Under the pieces are notes generated by a model, which searched no databases, was not told the origin of the DNA, and saw only the letters and a program-made list of their open reading frames with translations. A program made the position numbers and the translations under genes. From Ectocarpus siliculosus (taxonomy: Eukaryota > Sar > Phaeophyceae > Ectocarpales > Ectocarpaceae): DNA of 64,000 bases. Each line of letters opens with the position of its first letter. The first letter of the stretch is position 1. The stretch lies in the NCBI GenBank assembly GCA_000310025.1, contig FN649741.1, positions 6,069,164 through 6,133,163 of the forward strand, given 5' to 3'. Shown piece after piece: positions 1 through 13,200 of this stretch.

Positions 1-183
1 CCCATGGCCATTTTCGGTACCGCCACCCTGTACCCTGTGGAGCAATCGAGCTTGGGAAATCGTGTGATATCTCATGCCACGTCCGGTACGTGCAGCTTGC
101 ATACATGTACCGCTGCTGCCGCGGCGAGCGGAAAATTTAACTTTCACACCGGCTCGGCTCGTCTCCCCTCTCCTCTCCCTCAC

Positions 184-1313
184 CATGAGCAGCAGCTCCA
201 CCAGGTTCTCGTTGACCGGCATGCACGTGGGCTGGATGATGTACACGTCCTTGCCGCGCACGTTCTCCTTCACCATTACGTTCACCTCCCCGTCCGCGAA
301 ACGGTCCACCTGCATTTTTTTGGTCGCCGCGTTGCCGTTGTGTTGTCCGTCCGTTCGGATTTATGTGGTGCGCAGCGATAGCGATACGGGCGTGTTCCGG
401 GTCAAAAAAGGCGGAGGCCAGAGGGGTTGGGTTTGTTGGGTTGAGGGGGAACTTGTTTCGCCGCATTAGACCGAGGTAGGAACGCAGAGTTTGAGGTGCC
501 TGTTTAACCGCTTTGGGACGCAATTCGCCAGCGGAGTGAACTGACTCCCCAGAGTTGAATGCGAAGAAAGGTCCAGTTTTCAAGATGTGTGACAGAGCCT
601 CCTCACGCCAAAAAACAAACAAACGCGGAGAGGCCAATGGCAGCGATTTCGCGGAAAGCGGTCGTTGCAAGCGGCCAAAAACGCCCAAAAGTTCGTCAGT
701 GACTGGCGCTTCAGAACATTCTGCAGCCAAACACGCCGGGGAGAGTTTGGAGCTGCGTCGCCTGAAAGAAGACCTTCTCCAAAATAGTTCCGTTGTCGGG
801 GTGACGGTTCGGGGCAAGCGGGCCAACCGCGATGATATCGGCAGGTCTAAGCATTATAGTGGGAGGCGCCGCACTCAACACGACATATCGCCTCACAAAG
901 TAAACCTACGTCACTGCTGCACAACACGCGAGGGCGTACGGGCGAGAGGGACCCGCCTGGGACAGACCTATGGGGGTTATAAAAAAAAGTAACAGTGGCA
1001 ACCTAGAATGTTTTCCAGGAAAGCAACAACCACGTGCCACTACACTAGCACGAGGGCAACGCGGAGCATCAAACCAACACCGCCACCGTGGCACTTGACA
1101 CAAAACACCCACGCGAACAAAAAAACAGTCGCGTGATAACGCCGCCGCCACCACCACCACCACTCCCACCACCGTCGAAGAGACAACACAACAGGGACAA
1201 CGAGCGACGCAGCAACTCCGAGCACCCACCTTAACCCTGCCCAGGTTAATTCCCAGGTACGCCGCGATGTCCTTGGCCAGCGCGGGGTTGGCGTTGCCCG
1301 AGAAAATCTTCAT
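184..1313 (-). CDS. Ribose-phosphate pyrophosphokinase (PRPP synthetase), 5' exons, partial
   Basis: Makes PRPP from ribose 5-phosphate and ATP for purine, pyrimidine, His and Trp synthesis. Two exons are visible on the minus strand. Exon 1 (1313-1230, 28 codons) starts [20 protein letters not shown] and ends in GRVK at a GTGGGT donor. Exon 2 (309-184, 42 codons) follows a TGCAG acceptor and encodes [11 protein letters not shown], then [11 protein letters not shown] and [10 protein letters not shown], ending at a GTGAGG donor. Both junctions are phase 0. The segments MKIFSG, FADGE, VRG(K/E)DVYI and N(E/D)NL(V/M)ELL are the standard N-terminal signatures of the family. The PRPP loop and the ATP-binding flag region must lie off the left edge. 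The frame is open upstream to an ATG at 1424, so a longer N-terminus is possible; I chose 1313 because family similarity begins exactly there. Intron 1 is 920 bp. Confidence 0.9.
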
Positions 1314-2573
1314 GCCCCCCGATTCTGTGGCATGCCCCACGGACAGCGAAAGAGGAGAGCCGGCCGAAGGAGAGAGGTTCGGCGTGCGACACGGATGTGG
1401 TGTCGAAAGCCGACATGGCGCCAACTACTCCCGGTTTTTGATTTGACCGGCGCTCGGCGCTCTGCCTTTTTCGCTCTCGACTCTGTCCTACCTTGAAGGT
1501 CGTCGCGCCGGCATCCACGCGCCCAGCTGTCAAGAATGTGCTTGCTTCTTCGCATGCAGCGTCAAAAGGCTGTGGCAATCAAAACGCCAGGAGTCCTCGA
1601 CGTTTCATACCGTACACTCGTGGTAGTGGCTGGGGGGGACAGCAGTTGTCGCAACGGCAGGAGTACCGACAAACTGCCCCCCTTTGGCCGATGGTCAAAG
1701 CTTGGTTGCCATCCCGACGGGGAGAGTGCCGCTTCCGCTTCCCAGAACAGCAGCGGCACTGGAACAACATCCCGCAAAAAGACCATCCCTTTAGACGTAC
1801 TGTACCAGGCGGTTGGTGTCAGTACCTGGGGCATACCACCGATCTAGCTTCGAAAGCCTCTAGGGGGGTGGGTACGTATCCCATTCTGTGCGCTTACTTG
1901 CGCATACATCACGGGACGGCCTGCTACTGCTGTTGCTGCAAGCAACTCTCCGTATTCGTCGCAGGAAGTAAAAAAAAAATGACCGTACGCACCGCCGCCA
2001 ATAGCCTCTCTCCGGCAAAAGGTGGTACCCTATGCATATGGTGTGGTATTTGCGGTCGGCTTTATACGGATGGGTCGATACGCTTTCCCAGCGTTTGAAA
2101 CGGTCGCGCCATGTCGTGGATGCGCCTGTCCCTCGTACTGCCAGTGACCGGATACCCAGTTAAGTCTTCGACTCCCGGCTACAACTGTATTAATAGAGCA
2201 CATTTCATGTCGCCCACACACACAGCCTTACAGAAGCATCTCGTTCCCGAGCCGAGCACAAACGCATCCCCATACTGTATCTAACCCCAATCAAAACTAC
2301 ACTGCGGTACCGCGACGAACAACAAACCGGCATGATAAAATTTCAGTGTAAATTACAGACTAAATAGGCTTCAAACAGACTCTCGACATGCGCCCAGCAC
2401 CCAGTCGGTTTCGCTCCACTCACTGTAACTATAGCCCCCAACACATCCCGTTTGACTGCTGTGGTTATATCTCGAACGGGTACGTGGGAAGTCTTGTGTT
2501 TGTACCATTTATTTTTCCTACAACGTAAGATCGGGGTTGCATTGCGTTTGGTCTCTCACTTGGGCGATCCCTG

Positions 2574-2936
2574 TTGGGCCACATGGCAGACCTCGAGTCT
2601 TCCCTGTGGACCCCCGGCATCATCGTGGACCTCGAGTCCTCTCGCCGCATGGGAGGGGCTTCCCCCGCAGCGCCTCTTGCAGCTTCGCAACCGACCAAGC
2701 CGCTGCCCCGCTCCTCCTGCTCCCCGGTTGCTGTGAGAGCACCGCAGCAAGCGAGGACTGCGGCAGCCACTGCCGCGAAGCCACCCCCAGCGGCGGATGA
2801 TGACGATGATGCATCGAAAGGGCGACTAGAAGCGGAGGCCCGTTCAACTCCTGCTGCTGCTGTCCGCTCGCAAGCTAGTCCTCTAGCTGCTGCTGCCTGG
2901 GCTAACGGCGCCCATTGCGCCGCTGTTGTACGCTGA
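2574..2936 (+). CDS. Doubtful low-complexity ORF (Ala/Pro/Ser-rich)
   Basis: A 120-codon open frame rich in Ala, Pro and Ser with a run of five Asp (PPPAADDDDD) near the middle. I recognise no domain or homologue, and the opposite strand is also open over most of its length. The composition follows from local GC-rich, CTG/CAG-like sequence, so it may be chance. It is listed only because it is among the longer frames in a gene-poor stretch. Confidence 0.15.
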   Translation: MGHMADLESSLWTPGIIVDLESSRRMGGASPAAPLAASQPTKPLPRSSCSPVAVRAPQQARTAAATAAKPPPAADDDDDASKGRLEAEARSTPAAAVRSQASPLAAAAWANGAHCAAVVR

Positions 2937-4452
2937 GAGAGAGATGGGAAGCCACATGCATGTGGGGTTCAGGGTGTGTGAGTGAGTGTATTTTCCGCCA
3001 CGTTTTGTCATTGTAACATGAACCCAGATACACATGCATCCGAGATGCATCCTCTTTGAAATTTCAATTTGCATACAACGTACCCGTTCAAAAAATACCA
3101 AGTTTGCCATGAACGAATGGACGCAAGGGGAGGGGCGGCGAGAGCTCAGCAGCACGCTGCATTGTCACCAGGACACCAAGCAAAGCGAATGCGCCCGAAT
3201 TTGAGGGGTAGAGGGCGTGTCTCAGAGTCACATCTCGCCGCTTGACTGGAAACGTTTTCGCGGTGCAGCAGCAGCAGCAGCCTACAGCAGTACCACCGGC
3301 AATGCCTGTGCACAAACTTCATGTACTCATTGGTTGCCAACATGTTCCACGAGACGGACTCACCGCCTGGAAAGTCACTCGCGAAACAGCGTGAACAACA
3401 GCGGAAGCCATTCTCCCTGCTGGAAGTCGTCAGCAGATCTCCTGGGTCACAGCGGTACGATAGTTGCAGCCTGTTGCCCGGTAGCGTGTGCTGCTGGCGA
3501 CAAAAACTTTGAAAAAAAAACGTGTGGGCCGCACTACAACGCACGAGGATCCACACACCCGCTTGCACCAACTATCTCCTGAGCGATGGGAGAGGAGCAG
3601 CGATGGATGGTCGCGTCCAACCACACCACCAGGCAAAAGGATGCGTTGCCTCTGGGGAGAGAGATGGCGTGGAGACGGAGCACCGCAGCACGCTACGGCT
3701 GCTTTTGCATTCGCTCCAGGGGGGCTCGCAGATAGCCCGAAACTAATCCGCTGTTCGCATACCTGATCTGGCGGCGTGACCCATGACCCCCCTCCTCAAA
3801 TGTCCCACAGGAAACCAGCAGTCTACCTGATACGGCATCACAGATCGGTATCGGATCGGCTCTCTCTCTGCTTCCTGAAGGTCTGTGGGCGCCCTGGTCT
3901 ACTAGTGTTGTCTTCGGACTACGAGCTCGTGTTTTCTGTCTTGCTTGAGTCTCCAAACGGCCGCATCAGATGATGGAAAGCTGCCAACCTGTCTCTCCAC
4001 TTGAACGCTCTACTGGTTTGACTCTATTCACTGCAACAGAGGTTAGGGAGCCGGCTAACACAGCAGTACTACCCGCAAGCTCTCCCGAGTTGTCTTTCGT
4101 AGGCACCTCTCGCGATGGGGACGCTTGGAGCGTTGCTCTTTCTCGATTCGAGCTAATTCAGCCCCGCACGTTTTGTATGTACTGCTGCAGGCGAGACGCG
4201 GGGTGTCGGTACTCATCACAGCACTAAATAGCGACATCAGCAGCAGTCGCGGCACAATGGACGCAGCTGGACAGCACGGCTGGCGAGCCTTGGAATCTTC
4301 CGCCGATGCTCGTCCAGGCAGCACAGCCAAGGTGTACTTCAACAGGTCAGCTGCCCCCCATATCCACGGCACTCTGTTACGATGCACCAACAGCTGTGTT
4401 CACAGCAGTGTTTGTAAGTGTGCAGCACAGCGGATGAACCCTGAAGAGAGGC

Positions 4453-4469
4453 GGGGGGGGGGGGGGGGG
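4453..4469 (+). repeat. Poly-G tract
   Basis: An uninterrupted run of 17 G. Such tracts are prone to length error in reads and to quadruplex formation. No gene function is implied. Confidence 0.9.
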
Positions 4470-5355
4470 AGGGGCAATCACGCCCTTGACAACCAGCTTG
4501 GCTTGTCGGGTGCCACTTGACGTAAGACGGCCCCGGATTACTACAGAGCACGTAATCTCGAGGCAATGGGTCGTGTCATACCCAGGCCCCAGGCGGAGAT
4601 CCCCGGCAACGTACAGGATGCGCGTGTACGATTGGTTGTTTGTTCTTTGGAATTTTCAGCTGTTAACCGCCCCTCACACCTCATGTCTAGGACATATATA
4701 TATGGATACCCGAACGATGAACGTACTCCTTCCTGGTGATGGGCAAAAGGTTTGCTTCCCTGGGTTTAGCCGTTTGTTGTTGCATGCCAACTCTTTGCGC
4801 TTGCCGTTTCCCGTACACCGTATAGCGAGACTGGCGTTTCCACCTTCGAGAAACCGGAGGAACTCAAGACGGCGCAGGAGCGACATCGGGTAAGCCGGGA
4901 GAGGCGTTGGTGACTCTCTTTTTCTGAAGACAAGGCCGAGACAGGCGAAAGCTTTCAGCCTGGCCGTACCCCTGTGTTTGCGGCCGCACAGCGAAATCCC
5001 ACCTTACTCCTTGGGATTCCTAGTGTCGAGGGGCGGCTGGAGGAGGTCAACACGTACGCCGAAGCGTCGACAGCTGACACTTTTACTTTTCACGCAGCAC
5101 TGTGACACGAGATACTCCTCTCGCGAGTTTCACATCACAGCTCAACAATGATGGGGGGGGGTTTCCGGGGCTTGGTCTTTGTGGGCTGTATTCAGCCATG
5201 CTCATTGCCGTCGTTCACGGAACTAGGCGGATATGCCGCTGTCACAGCAGTGTTCCCCTGCTGTTGTATCACTAATGGCCTCGGTTTCCCGCCATCTTTA
5301 TTGTCCCACGTGTGCGCCGGGTGTGACTGATCGGGGTTTTCAACGAAAGGACGGC

Positions 5356-8300
5356 ATGTTAGCCAAGGGGACAGAGTCTTCAGCCTTGTCTCGAACGGTC
5401 ACCAACTTCGATGACATCGACGAGGAGGACAAGGCCGGTCGCAAGACACGCCTGTTCAAGAGGAACGAGACGCAGGGGTACATCGACACGCAATCCCTGG
5501 ACGCCGCCAGCTTGGACAAGGCAAGATGATTCGGTCGAGTTTTGAGAATGACGCGGTGTTTTTGAGGCTCACGGAGCTCTTCTTTCAAACTCGACAGGTG
5601 TTGTACGATGGGTAGCGTTAGCTTTCCGGGCCCGTACGTACCGTCGTACCATCATACGGTGTCTGGTCATGTGACGCACAGAACGACGTATTCCGAACCA
5701 TGTCGCGAGACGTTGCATCATTTGCGGACCGATTCGTCGGCTGTGCATCCATATCCGGATGCCGGGCTGGACAACGAAATGAGTGAGGGTGGGTAGGGCC
5801 AGCAGGGTTCCCCGTGCTTGTAGACGTGGGAGGGACCCTTTCTTATCTTGGCAAACGTGCTGTAGGCGTGTTTAGCTGTTGAGAAGACGAATCTCCGGGG
5901 CTGTAGAGGGATTTGTTGCTGCCCATGCTGAACGGCAACGACGTGTGTATCCAGGTTTCATCATATTTTTGGAAACAGAGCGCCACGGCACGTTACATGG
6001 TAGTTTGCTCAACCCAGCCCGGGACGTTGTTTCCTCTGCCGAGTACCAACGGCCGATCTAGTTTGTCTAGATTTTCAGGTTCTTGACAGGGCGTGGCGGA
6101 TTGGCGCTATTATTGCATTTGGAGTTTTCGATCCTCAACTTCTACGCTCCCCCTGAAATGCTGTTTACCTTTTCCCATTGACGTCTGATCGCTCTTTTGG
6201 GTTCGCAATAACGGCCAACAACAATATACGAAAATAGCCGATCGGCGAGGAAAACCGGGGGTTCAGGTTACTGACCAAGATGGGGTGGAAGCTGGGGCAG
6301 GGCTTGGGGGCAAAGGGGGACGGGATCACCGTACCGGTGGTCCTGGGCACTCAAGTGGCAACGCTAGGATTGGGGAAGTCTGCGGAGGACGACAGGTGAT
6401 TTAGTAGATTGCTGTCGTTACTGAGAAGGGTTGCCAAGAGGAGTGACTCGAGCGGGAGGGTTGGGTCCTCTTGGAAGCTTGAGGTTTCTCGAAAACGGCT
6501 ATGTGCAGATGTTGGGGCCATGTTTTTGGGGTATGGGGGAACTCTTGATCGTGTTGTTTTGTGTCTGTGCGACACTGCATGCACACGACACAAGGGTCGA
6601 TGTAGTACGTGCTGCTGTGTGGGGTTCTTGATGAAACCTAGTTGTGGCAGGCAGCAGATGGTAGTGCGTCGAAGGCTGGGGCTGCTTTCGGGGAGAGCTT
6701 GAATGGTGCCTGTATATCAGGTGGTGGCGCTTCGTGTGGCCTCGTAGATCAAGCCGGGCGAAGGGCAGGACCCTGGCGGTGAAGGACTGCCTGCCTCGGT
6801 GAGCGGGTGGTGGCTGGCGTTAGCGCCGACAAGTCCCTTACGCGTGTATGCGAAGGCTGCATGTCCCAGTAGCGGAAGAGGCAGGGTGCAGAAATCGTGT
6901 TTTTTTTTTGTTTGGGGGCTTGCTCGGGTCAACGCGTGCAGCGACTTGTCAGGGCTGTTGAGCTACGGCATGGGCCCTTTCAGGCAGACCTCGTGCAGAC
7001 TATCTTGCGACTTGTCCTCTTCTTGGGGCGTACATGTCGAGACTGCACGCGCGCGACCACGCGTTGCATGGGCCGACTTGTTTGGTGCCTTTGTTGCCAA
7101 TCGTACGCTGCGGCGGTACCCCAGGTACACGGACGAGGCCGCGAGGGAGCGCAAGAAACTCGACTCAGAGGTGGTGGAGACAGCGGACATGAAGGCGAAG
7201 AGGCTCGAGAAGGCAGTAAGACAGGAGACAATTAAGGAGCAAGTGCAGGTGAGAGACCAAAAGACGCGAATAGACGCGCCCATGTCACCCTTCCCGTGCC
7301 ACGGGCGACAGCAGCGTCTGCTGCGTCATTCGATGGAGGAGACATGGGCCAACATGCATGCATGCTAACCTATTGCGTGATAGGGTACTGCGTTGGGGGC
7401 AGCGGGACCGACAGTTCTGATGTGACCACTCCACGCTGAGGACCCTGACGGCAAGGTCCGCGATATGAACAAACGCTGCGGTAGGGTACCTTGGTGCTTG
7501 CAGGTCGGTGCAAGCGCAGCTATTGCTGCCTGTACCGACGTGAAACCTTGACTTGCCTACCTGCTTGTTCGATATCGGTCGAGACGCTGAACAAACCATT
7601 TCCCTCTTGTTGAAAGAAGTGCCGTTGATTTATGATAGTGTCGTTTCGTATACTAGAGCTACGACGTGTGGTGCGAAAGAGTGTACTGGGACGGTGTTGC
7701 GTGTCAGGGTTCAGAGACTATCGTTCCGGTATTGGCGATGGCTTGAGGGTCGACCCACAGATAATCGAGCGAGGAAGACCGGAGCAGCGTGTATCGGCAG
7801 CGATTTGCATGGCCTTTGTTCGCCTCTCCTTGTAGCAGATTCCCTCTCTAGCAACTGCCCAGTTAATGATTATTGAGCAATTCGTTGCGAGAGCCAATCT
7901 TCCTTCTCACAGACATGATAACATGTAGCTGTCGATCTTTTTAGCCGTTTGGTACTCTTCTCCCGCTGATATCCACTTGTTTGTGTGAAACGGATGTGAT
8001 GCAGGAGATGAACAAGGAGTTCTACTGCGAGACTTGCGGCAAGCAGTACAAGAACGTGGGGGAAATGAGTAACCACTACAGCTCGTACGACCACCACCAC
8101 GTCAAGGTGATGTAGATGGGTGCTGTTGCCAGCTTTTGTACTGCTTTGGGATAGGGATGTGTCCGACAGTTATGCTTAACGGTGCTCTGTGAGGGCGCCG
8201 GCGACGTGGCAATGGTGCTGAATCAGCCGCTCAACCTTAAATGTTCCAGCTGAGCGTCGGTGAATTTGTTGTTTACCTTGACTTTTCTAGTTTGTTCAGA

Positions 8301-9319
8301 CGATTAAGGGCCCGTGCACGCGATATGTGTAACCATTTGTTGTCCACCACGGCGAAGCACCAGCAGAGTTTGCTATTCTTGTTATGGTCACACAAACACG
8401 CCGCCGATCCACTCCCTGTCCGCTAGCCTTTGGAACCACTACCGCTGTCGTACGGTACGGTTATTACGATCTAGCAAGGATCGTTCTCCCAAACCAGGTT
8501 TTTGCTGACGTCGTACTCTCCTTGGTTGTCGTGGTCATGTTGCGTGTTTTGGTGGTGTGCGGCCGCAGCGACTTAAAGAGGCGGCGGAGGCAGAAAAGGC
8601 TCGACGGGGCAAGACTTTCAACCGCGACAAGGAGCAAAGGAAGGAGTGGGAGGAGATGCAGAGAAGGTTGAAGGCCACGCAAGCGGCCACAGGAGGAGGC
8701 AGCAGCGCGAAACCGCCACCACCGTAAGTTCCCCTTGGACAACATGTGTACTGGCTCGGATCTTTGCTTCTTTTTTCGGCTGCCTTTGAGGAAGGATTGC
8801 GAAGTAGGACCGGCGATGTGGGGCGACCTTTCACCCTTTCCCCTATTCAGGACCGTGTCTATCTCCGAGACCGTATTGTTGATGGTGCCATACTTCTTGG
8901 CGTTGCCGCATGCGTTAGAGGCCGGTTCCCACGTCTACAGCGGCCTATGATTTTGTCTGGGTGGGGTCTGCTGTAGTTCGGGTGCTGCCCGGTTCTAGCG
9001 CTACGGTAGATCCACCAAGTTCGCGTACGCTGGCTGGCTGCCCCTTAAGAGCATCATTGTTCACCGTGAGATGACCATAACCCGACGTCTACAATAGTGT
9101 GTCACGCGGCCGCCGCAAACCTGCTCGTCGCTCGATTTTCATCGAAGACCACCCCTCCGCGCACCCGGCCATCGCCTCTTTAACTCTGCCAGCCCAAAAC
9201 TCCCAGGAGCACTGCAGGGGGATGGTTCGGGCATCGCCCCTGTCGAGAAACGCACGACTGTGAAATTCGGGCTAGGCATGAAGAAGCCGGCCGGGAAAGG
9301 AGGCTTTCGGAGACGATAG
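5356..9319 (+). CDS. G-patch and C2H2 zinc-finger protein, GPATCH8-like
   Basis: A complete six-exon gene: 5356-5520, 6238-6395, 7125-7248, 8005-8106, 8569-8723, 9193-9319; 276 aa. The G-patch (about residues 63-107) contains LLTKMGWKLGQGLGAKGDG. The zinc finger (exon 4) has Cys157, Cys160, His173 and His179/180 in FYCETCGKQYKN...SYDHHHVK, the form seen in GPATCH8/ZNF804-type proteins. A charged coiled-coil-like stretch lies between the two and another follows the finger; the C-terminus is VKFGLGMKK...GGFRRR. The order SLDK-PIG, G-patch, helix, single finger matches animal and plant GPATCH8 relatives but without their long C-terminal tail. Proteins of this type are nuclear and linked to RNA or spliceosomal helicases; that role is inferred. 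Intron 1 uses a GC donor (AAG/GCAAGA). The start is the first ATG after the upstream frame loses family-like sequence; in-frame ATGs exist further upstream. Confidence 0.88.
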
Positions 9320-10208
9320 CAATCTCTTCCAGTACGTTTTTAGCCGTACCTCTTGCCGTCATAATGGCGGTGGGAGGAAGCTAGGTCCGACGTCGCTTCT
9401 TGACCACGATGATGCTGTGGTTGTACGTCGAACACCAGTAACATGCAGTAACATGCAGATCTGCGCCAAAAACGCGCAACATCTCATCTCCGCAGGCGCA
9501 ACACGCGGGGTCGGTGAAGGGTTTTGTTTCCTGTGGTTCTCTTGTTTTCCCGGTGAGGTCGATAATTCGCGGCAATTCAAAACATGTACTGCTTCGTGAG
9601 GCTACTGCACTGAAGCGAGGTCCCAGAAAAGGACGCTCGGAAAGGTAGAGGCTACTGTAGGGAAGAAATTTGTTGGGGGGATTCGTCCGAGAGAAGAGGC
9701 CTACCATCCATGGGCCTCTCTTAGAGGCCATGGCGCTGCGGCCGCAGCTTTGAAACCCGCAATCGCGTCAAGGACTGCACTCGGGTCTCCACCCTCTCTA
9801 GGGCAACATGCGAACACTAGCGCGCATCACTCGGGGCAATCACGGAACCTGGTCAGAATGGTTCAGCAGCCACATGCGCACATTCATGGTGACGTCTCAA
9901 TTATCTGTGTGTGGAAACCTTGATGCGCATATACATACCTCGCACGCTCCGTGACAAGCGGATGTCGAGCGCATACGAGGATGCCAGAGAAAGGAAGTGC
10001 AGCTACAACGTGGCACCCATTACGTACAAAAGTTCCACCTCCGCAACGCAAGCCCTGCAGCTTTGCAGCTCTAGCCCTCGCAAAAAATTGACGGCTGCAC
10101 TCTCGCTGCTAAATGACCGCCCCAGCGTGCCAGGGCCGGGCGGGGTGACCAACTAGCCCCCCCCTCCCATACCCATTCATACAGCAGTGGTGTGACAATG
10201 ACATTTCC
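9320..10208. other. Short region between convergent 3' ends
   Basis: About 0.9 kb between the stop codons of two convergent genes, so it should hold both 3' UTRs. The ORFs (for example 9381-9731, minus) show no domain. The duplicated word taacatgcag near 9440-9455 is the only local repeat seen. Confidence 0.5.
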
Positions 10209-13200
10209 TCAGCTGAAGAGCTTCGCGAACGGCACAGAGAACATATCCGAGAATGACGCGATTCCGTCTCCTTTGCTGCCGGAAGGGCGGAGCTCTTGGG
10301 CCACGGTGGCAAGCCAGCGATCCACCACTCCCTCGGACCCGTACCACTCGTCTGGCTTGTCCACGGAATGGAACACGCCGTCCAACGTGACCTGTTCGGC
10401 CCCCTCGAGGTGTGCGTACACGAGGGGTACACAAGAGTCACCTGCATTGGGGACCAGGACAACGCCATGTAGGTAGATTCGAAGGGTGAGAACGATTCTT
10501 GGCACAAAAAAATACTGCCTCCCCCAGACAACAGACTTTTTCGCGTCAACAAAAGGAACAAGACCTGACTGCTCATTCAAATCAACAGGAAGTTTCATTC
10601 CAAGTAAAAGGTAAAATCCATTGGGGAAGCAGCCGTGGGCCCACGGCCATCTAATGAGTAGATTCGAAGGGTGAGAAGAAAGAGTATTTACATTTTGGTC
10701 AGCGGTATTGTGAGGCACCATTGTGCCAGATGGTCGCCTTGGTATCTCAGGCATCGAAGATCGCTCCCGTGCCAAAGCGCACCCAGATTCGCAACCTCAA
10801 AAGGCATTCCACCCCAGACAATCATTCTACGCCCACAGCCCCCTCTAGCCTCCACCTCTCGGTAGTTGTTCTTACCCATGGTTCCTCCCTCGCCGCATAC
10901 GGTCTGGTAGCTCCTGGAATAAGCCAGACAACGAAAAACAGCAGGAACACGTGCAGCCGAGGAAGCACAGACAAACGGCGTCACAAAACGGGACAAGGAC
11001 GGGTGACCGAAGCAAGCAACAGTACGCCGAGAAACGTGGGGAGCTACGTTTACGTAGTGCGAATGCTTGTTGTGCGGCACCGTTGTCTCATCCGGTGACC
11101 ACGGGGCTTTATTAATTCATCTCGGTTCATCGTCCCCCGCTAAAATAGCAGCAGTCGTGTGCACAACCTTGCGCGAGGGTGACCGGCCTCCATCACCCCA
11201 GACAACAAAACCCTTAAAAAAGCCGGAGCATCAACATTGACAAACTTGGCCCTAAACCTCCCTTTCCCACCGACTTTGGGGGGTTAACCGCACCGCAAAA
11301 TCACTCACCCGTACGCGAACCTCGCCCTGCTCCTTCGAGGCGCATCCTTTTCCCCCAAGAGCGCCGCCCCGCCCACGGTAACGTAAAAAATGCCTCTGTC
11401 CTTAAGGAACGCCCCCGGGTATTCGTCGCTGGTGAAGGTCAACGCTCCCCTAGTCTACCCAGCAAGGAGGTGGAGGGGGGGGGGGGTCACGCGCATGGGA
11501 TGACGGGGAGGCTAGTCAAGGAGGGCGTGGCACTCTGTATCATCTTGGCCGAGGTACTGGCGACAGGATGGGTGGACAAAACGGTGCCGTGGGAGGCGTC
11601 CACCCAGACGTGCATTCTTCTCGGGGCGATGGCACATTGTGGGTTGCAGCGTACACTGCATGGCGCTGGATCTGCAGAGACATCAAACACGCCTGACCAC
11701 AGGAAGAATGGAAAAGGGAACATACACGGATGAATTCCGGTGAATTAACTCACCATGTCCATCGGGCCCGCGAAATGTGGAGACCCCAGGGTCACGAGTC
11801 CTGCCCGGGCAACCCCGCAACCGGAAGAGGAAAAAAGGAAGGCAGGGAGCGATGAAGAAGGGAACATATCTGAGCATCGTCGACTGTAGTCAAAAGCAAG
11901 ACCCAAGGCGAATGTCTGTATGTCGACAAATGTTGGGACACAAGATCCAATACAACCAGCGTCCACCGTCGGAAGAAACATGGTTCCAAACTGTTCTCAC
12001 TTTTGGACAGAATCACAACCATTAACTATCATCGTGGCTCTAGCCAGCTCGATTTCTACCTACGCTGAGCAAAATGCATCGTCCGCCGAATCATTGGCTC
12101 AAACCAGATGGATTAGAATCCGGTGGGCGACAACCTGTCGATTCTCAGCCGCAGATCAGGTACCTCTGCGCCTTTCCAAGAAAACAGCAGCATAGCAAAG
12201 TTAAAAATAAATCAAGAACGAAGGAGGGATAAGTCTGCCGGCCAACCGCAGCACCCCCTCCCCCCCCCACCGCGCCCCATTTCTCACCAGCCACGACATC
12301 TTCGCTGGCGACGCCTTCTTCCCACACCCCTTCCGCTAACGTTGCTCTCGCCAACCACCCCCCGGCGGAGTGTCCCACCAGCAGAACTTTGTCCGCCCCC
12401 GTTTCCTCCAGACTAGTGCGCACCGTCTCCTTTACCTACATTTTTGGTAGCATCAGGGAAGAGGGTGGTAATAAGAGGGGGTTGGCAGTGTCATCGTTTA
12501 ACCCTGCCGTAATGCTGTGCGCTGGTTACCATGGTCGGGGGTTGGTCGGACCGGGCGAAGCGTGTCGCTTGTCCGAAGTGTTTGGGTAAGGTGTTGCCGT
12601 TCTTCAGCAAAAATAAATAAATATGTATATATATATAAGTATATATGAAGGCCGGCAGTCGCACGATACACTGGGTTGTCATCGTTGCTGCGACACACGC
12701 AAACAAACGTAGCACCCTCTCTCAAGGGCGCTAACAGGTAGCAATGAAGCCGGCGAGTACACGCTACCACCCAACGCGCAGCCGGCCAAACTCCTCAACG
12801 GAATATCTCTTCCATAGCACACTCTTCCCTAGCTCGCCTATTCCCCCCCCTGCAACACTTCGCGAACGAGCGAAGCCTGCAGTTTATTTCTCAACATTGA
12901 TATCCGTCGATATCTGACAGGTCGAAACTCCTTGGCCGGCGGACACCTCACCCAGGGTCGCGACGTCCCTCAGCGTGTTTCGAAATAACCTAACTTATGG
13001 ATATCCAGGTATCCGACCGTGAGGGTGGGGAGGGTAAGATCTTCTTACTTGTGGTCGCTCCCTGGCTGCCGAGGTGTGTAGCCTCATTGGTTGGGTCCAA
13101 AACCCGATGACCCAAACAAGCGAACTCGATGGTTTGAATTAACATTGGATCCTTTCGAGCACACCCGGGATTTGCTCGACGAAGCTGCTGATTGAACTAC

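Larger units (their letters stand above)
1425..5355. other. Intergenic region between divergent genes
   Basis: About 3.9 kb between the start of the PRPP synthetase gene and the start of the G-patch gene. ORFs here are short, overlap on both strands and show no recognisable domain. A minus-strand stretch near 3450-3360 ends at a good donor (GGTGAGT near 3365) and contains CC-x2-C, so an unrecognised exon there cannot be excluded. The 5' UTRs and promoters of both flanking genes must lie in this stretch; I could not locate them. Confidence 0.5.

Noticed and set aside
137-826. A 229-codon minus-strand ORF at the left end
   Set aside because: It overlaps PRPP synthetase exon 2 in another frame and spans its intron; its content is low-complexity Arg/Gly.
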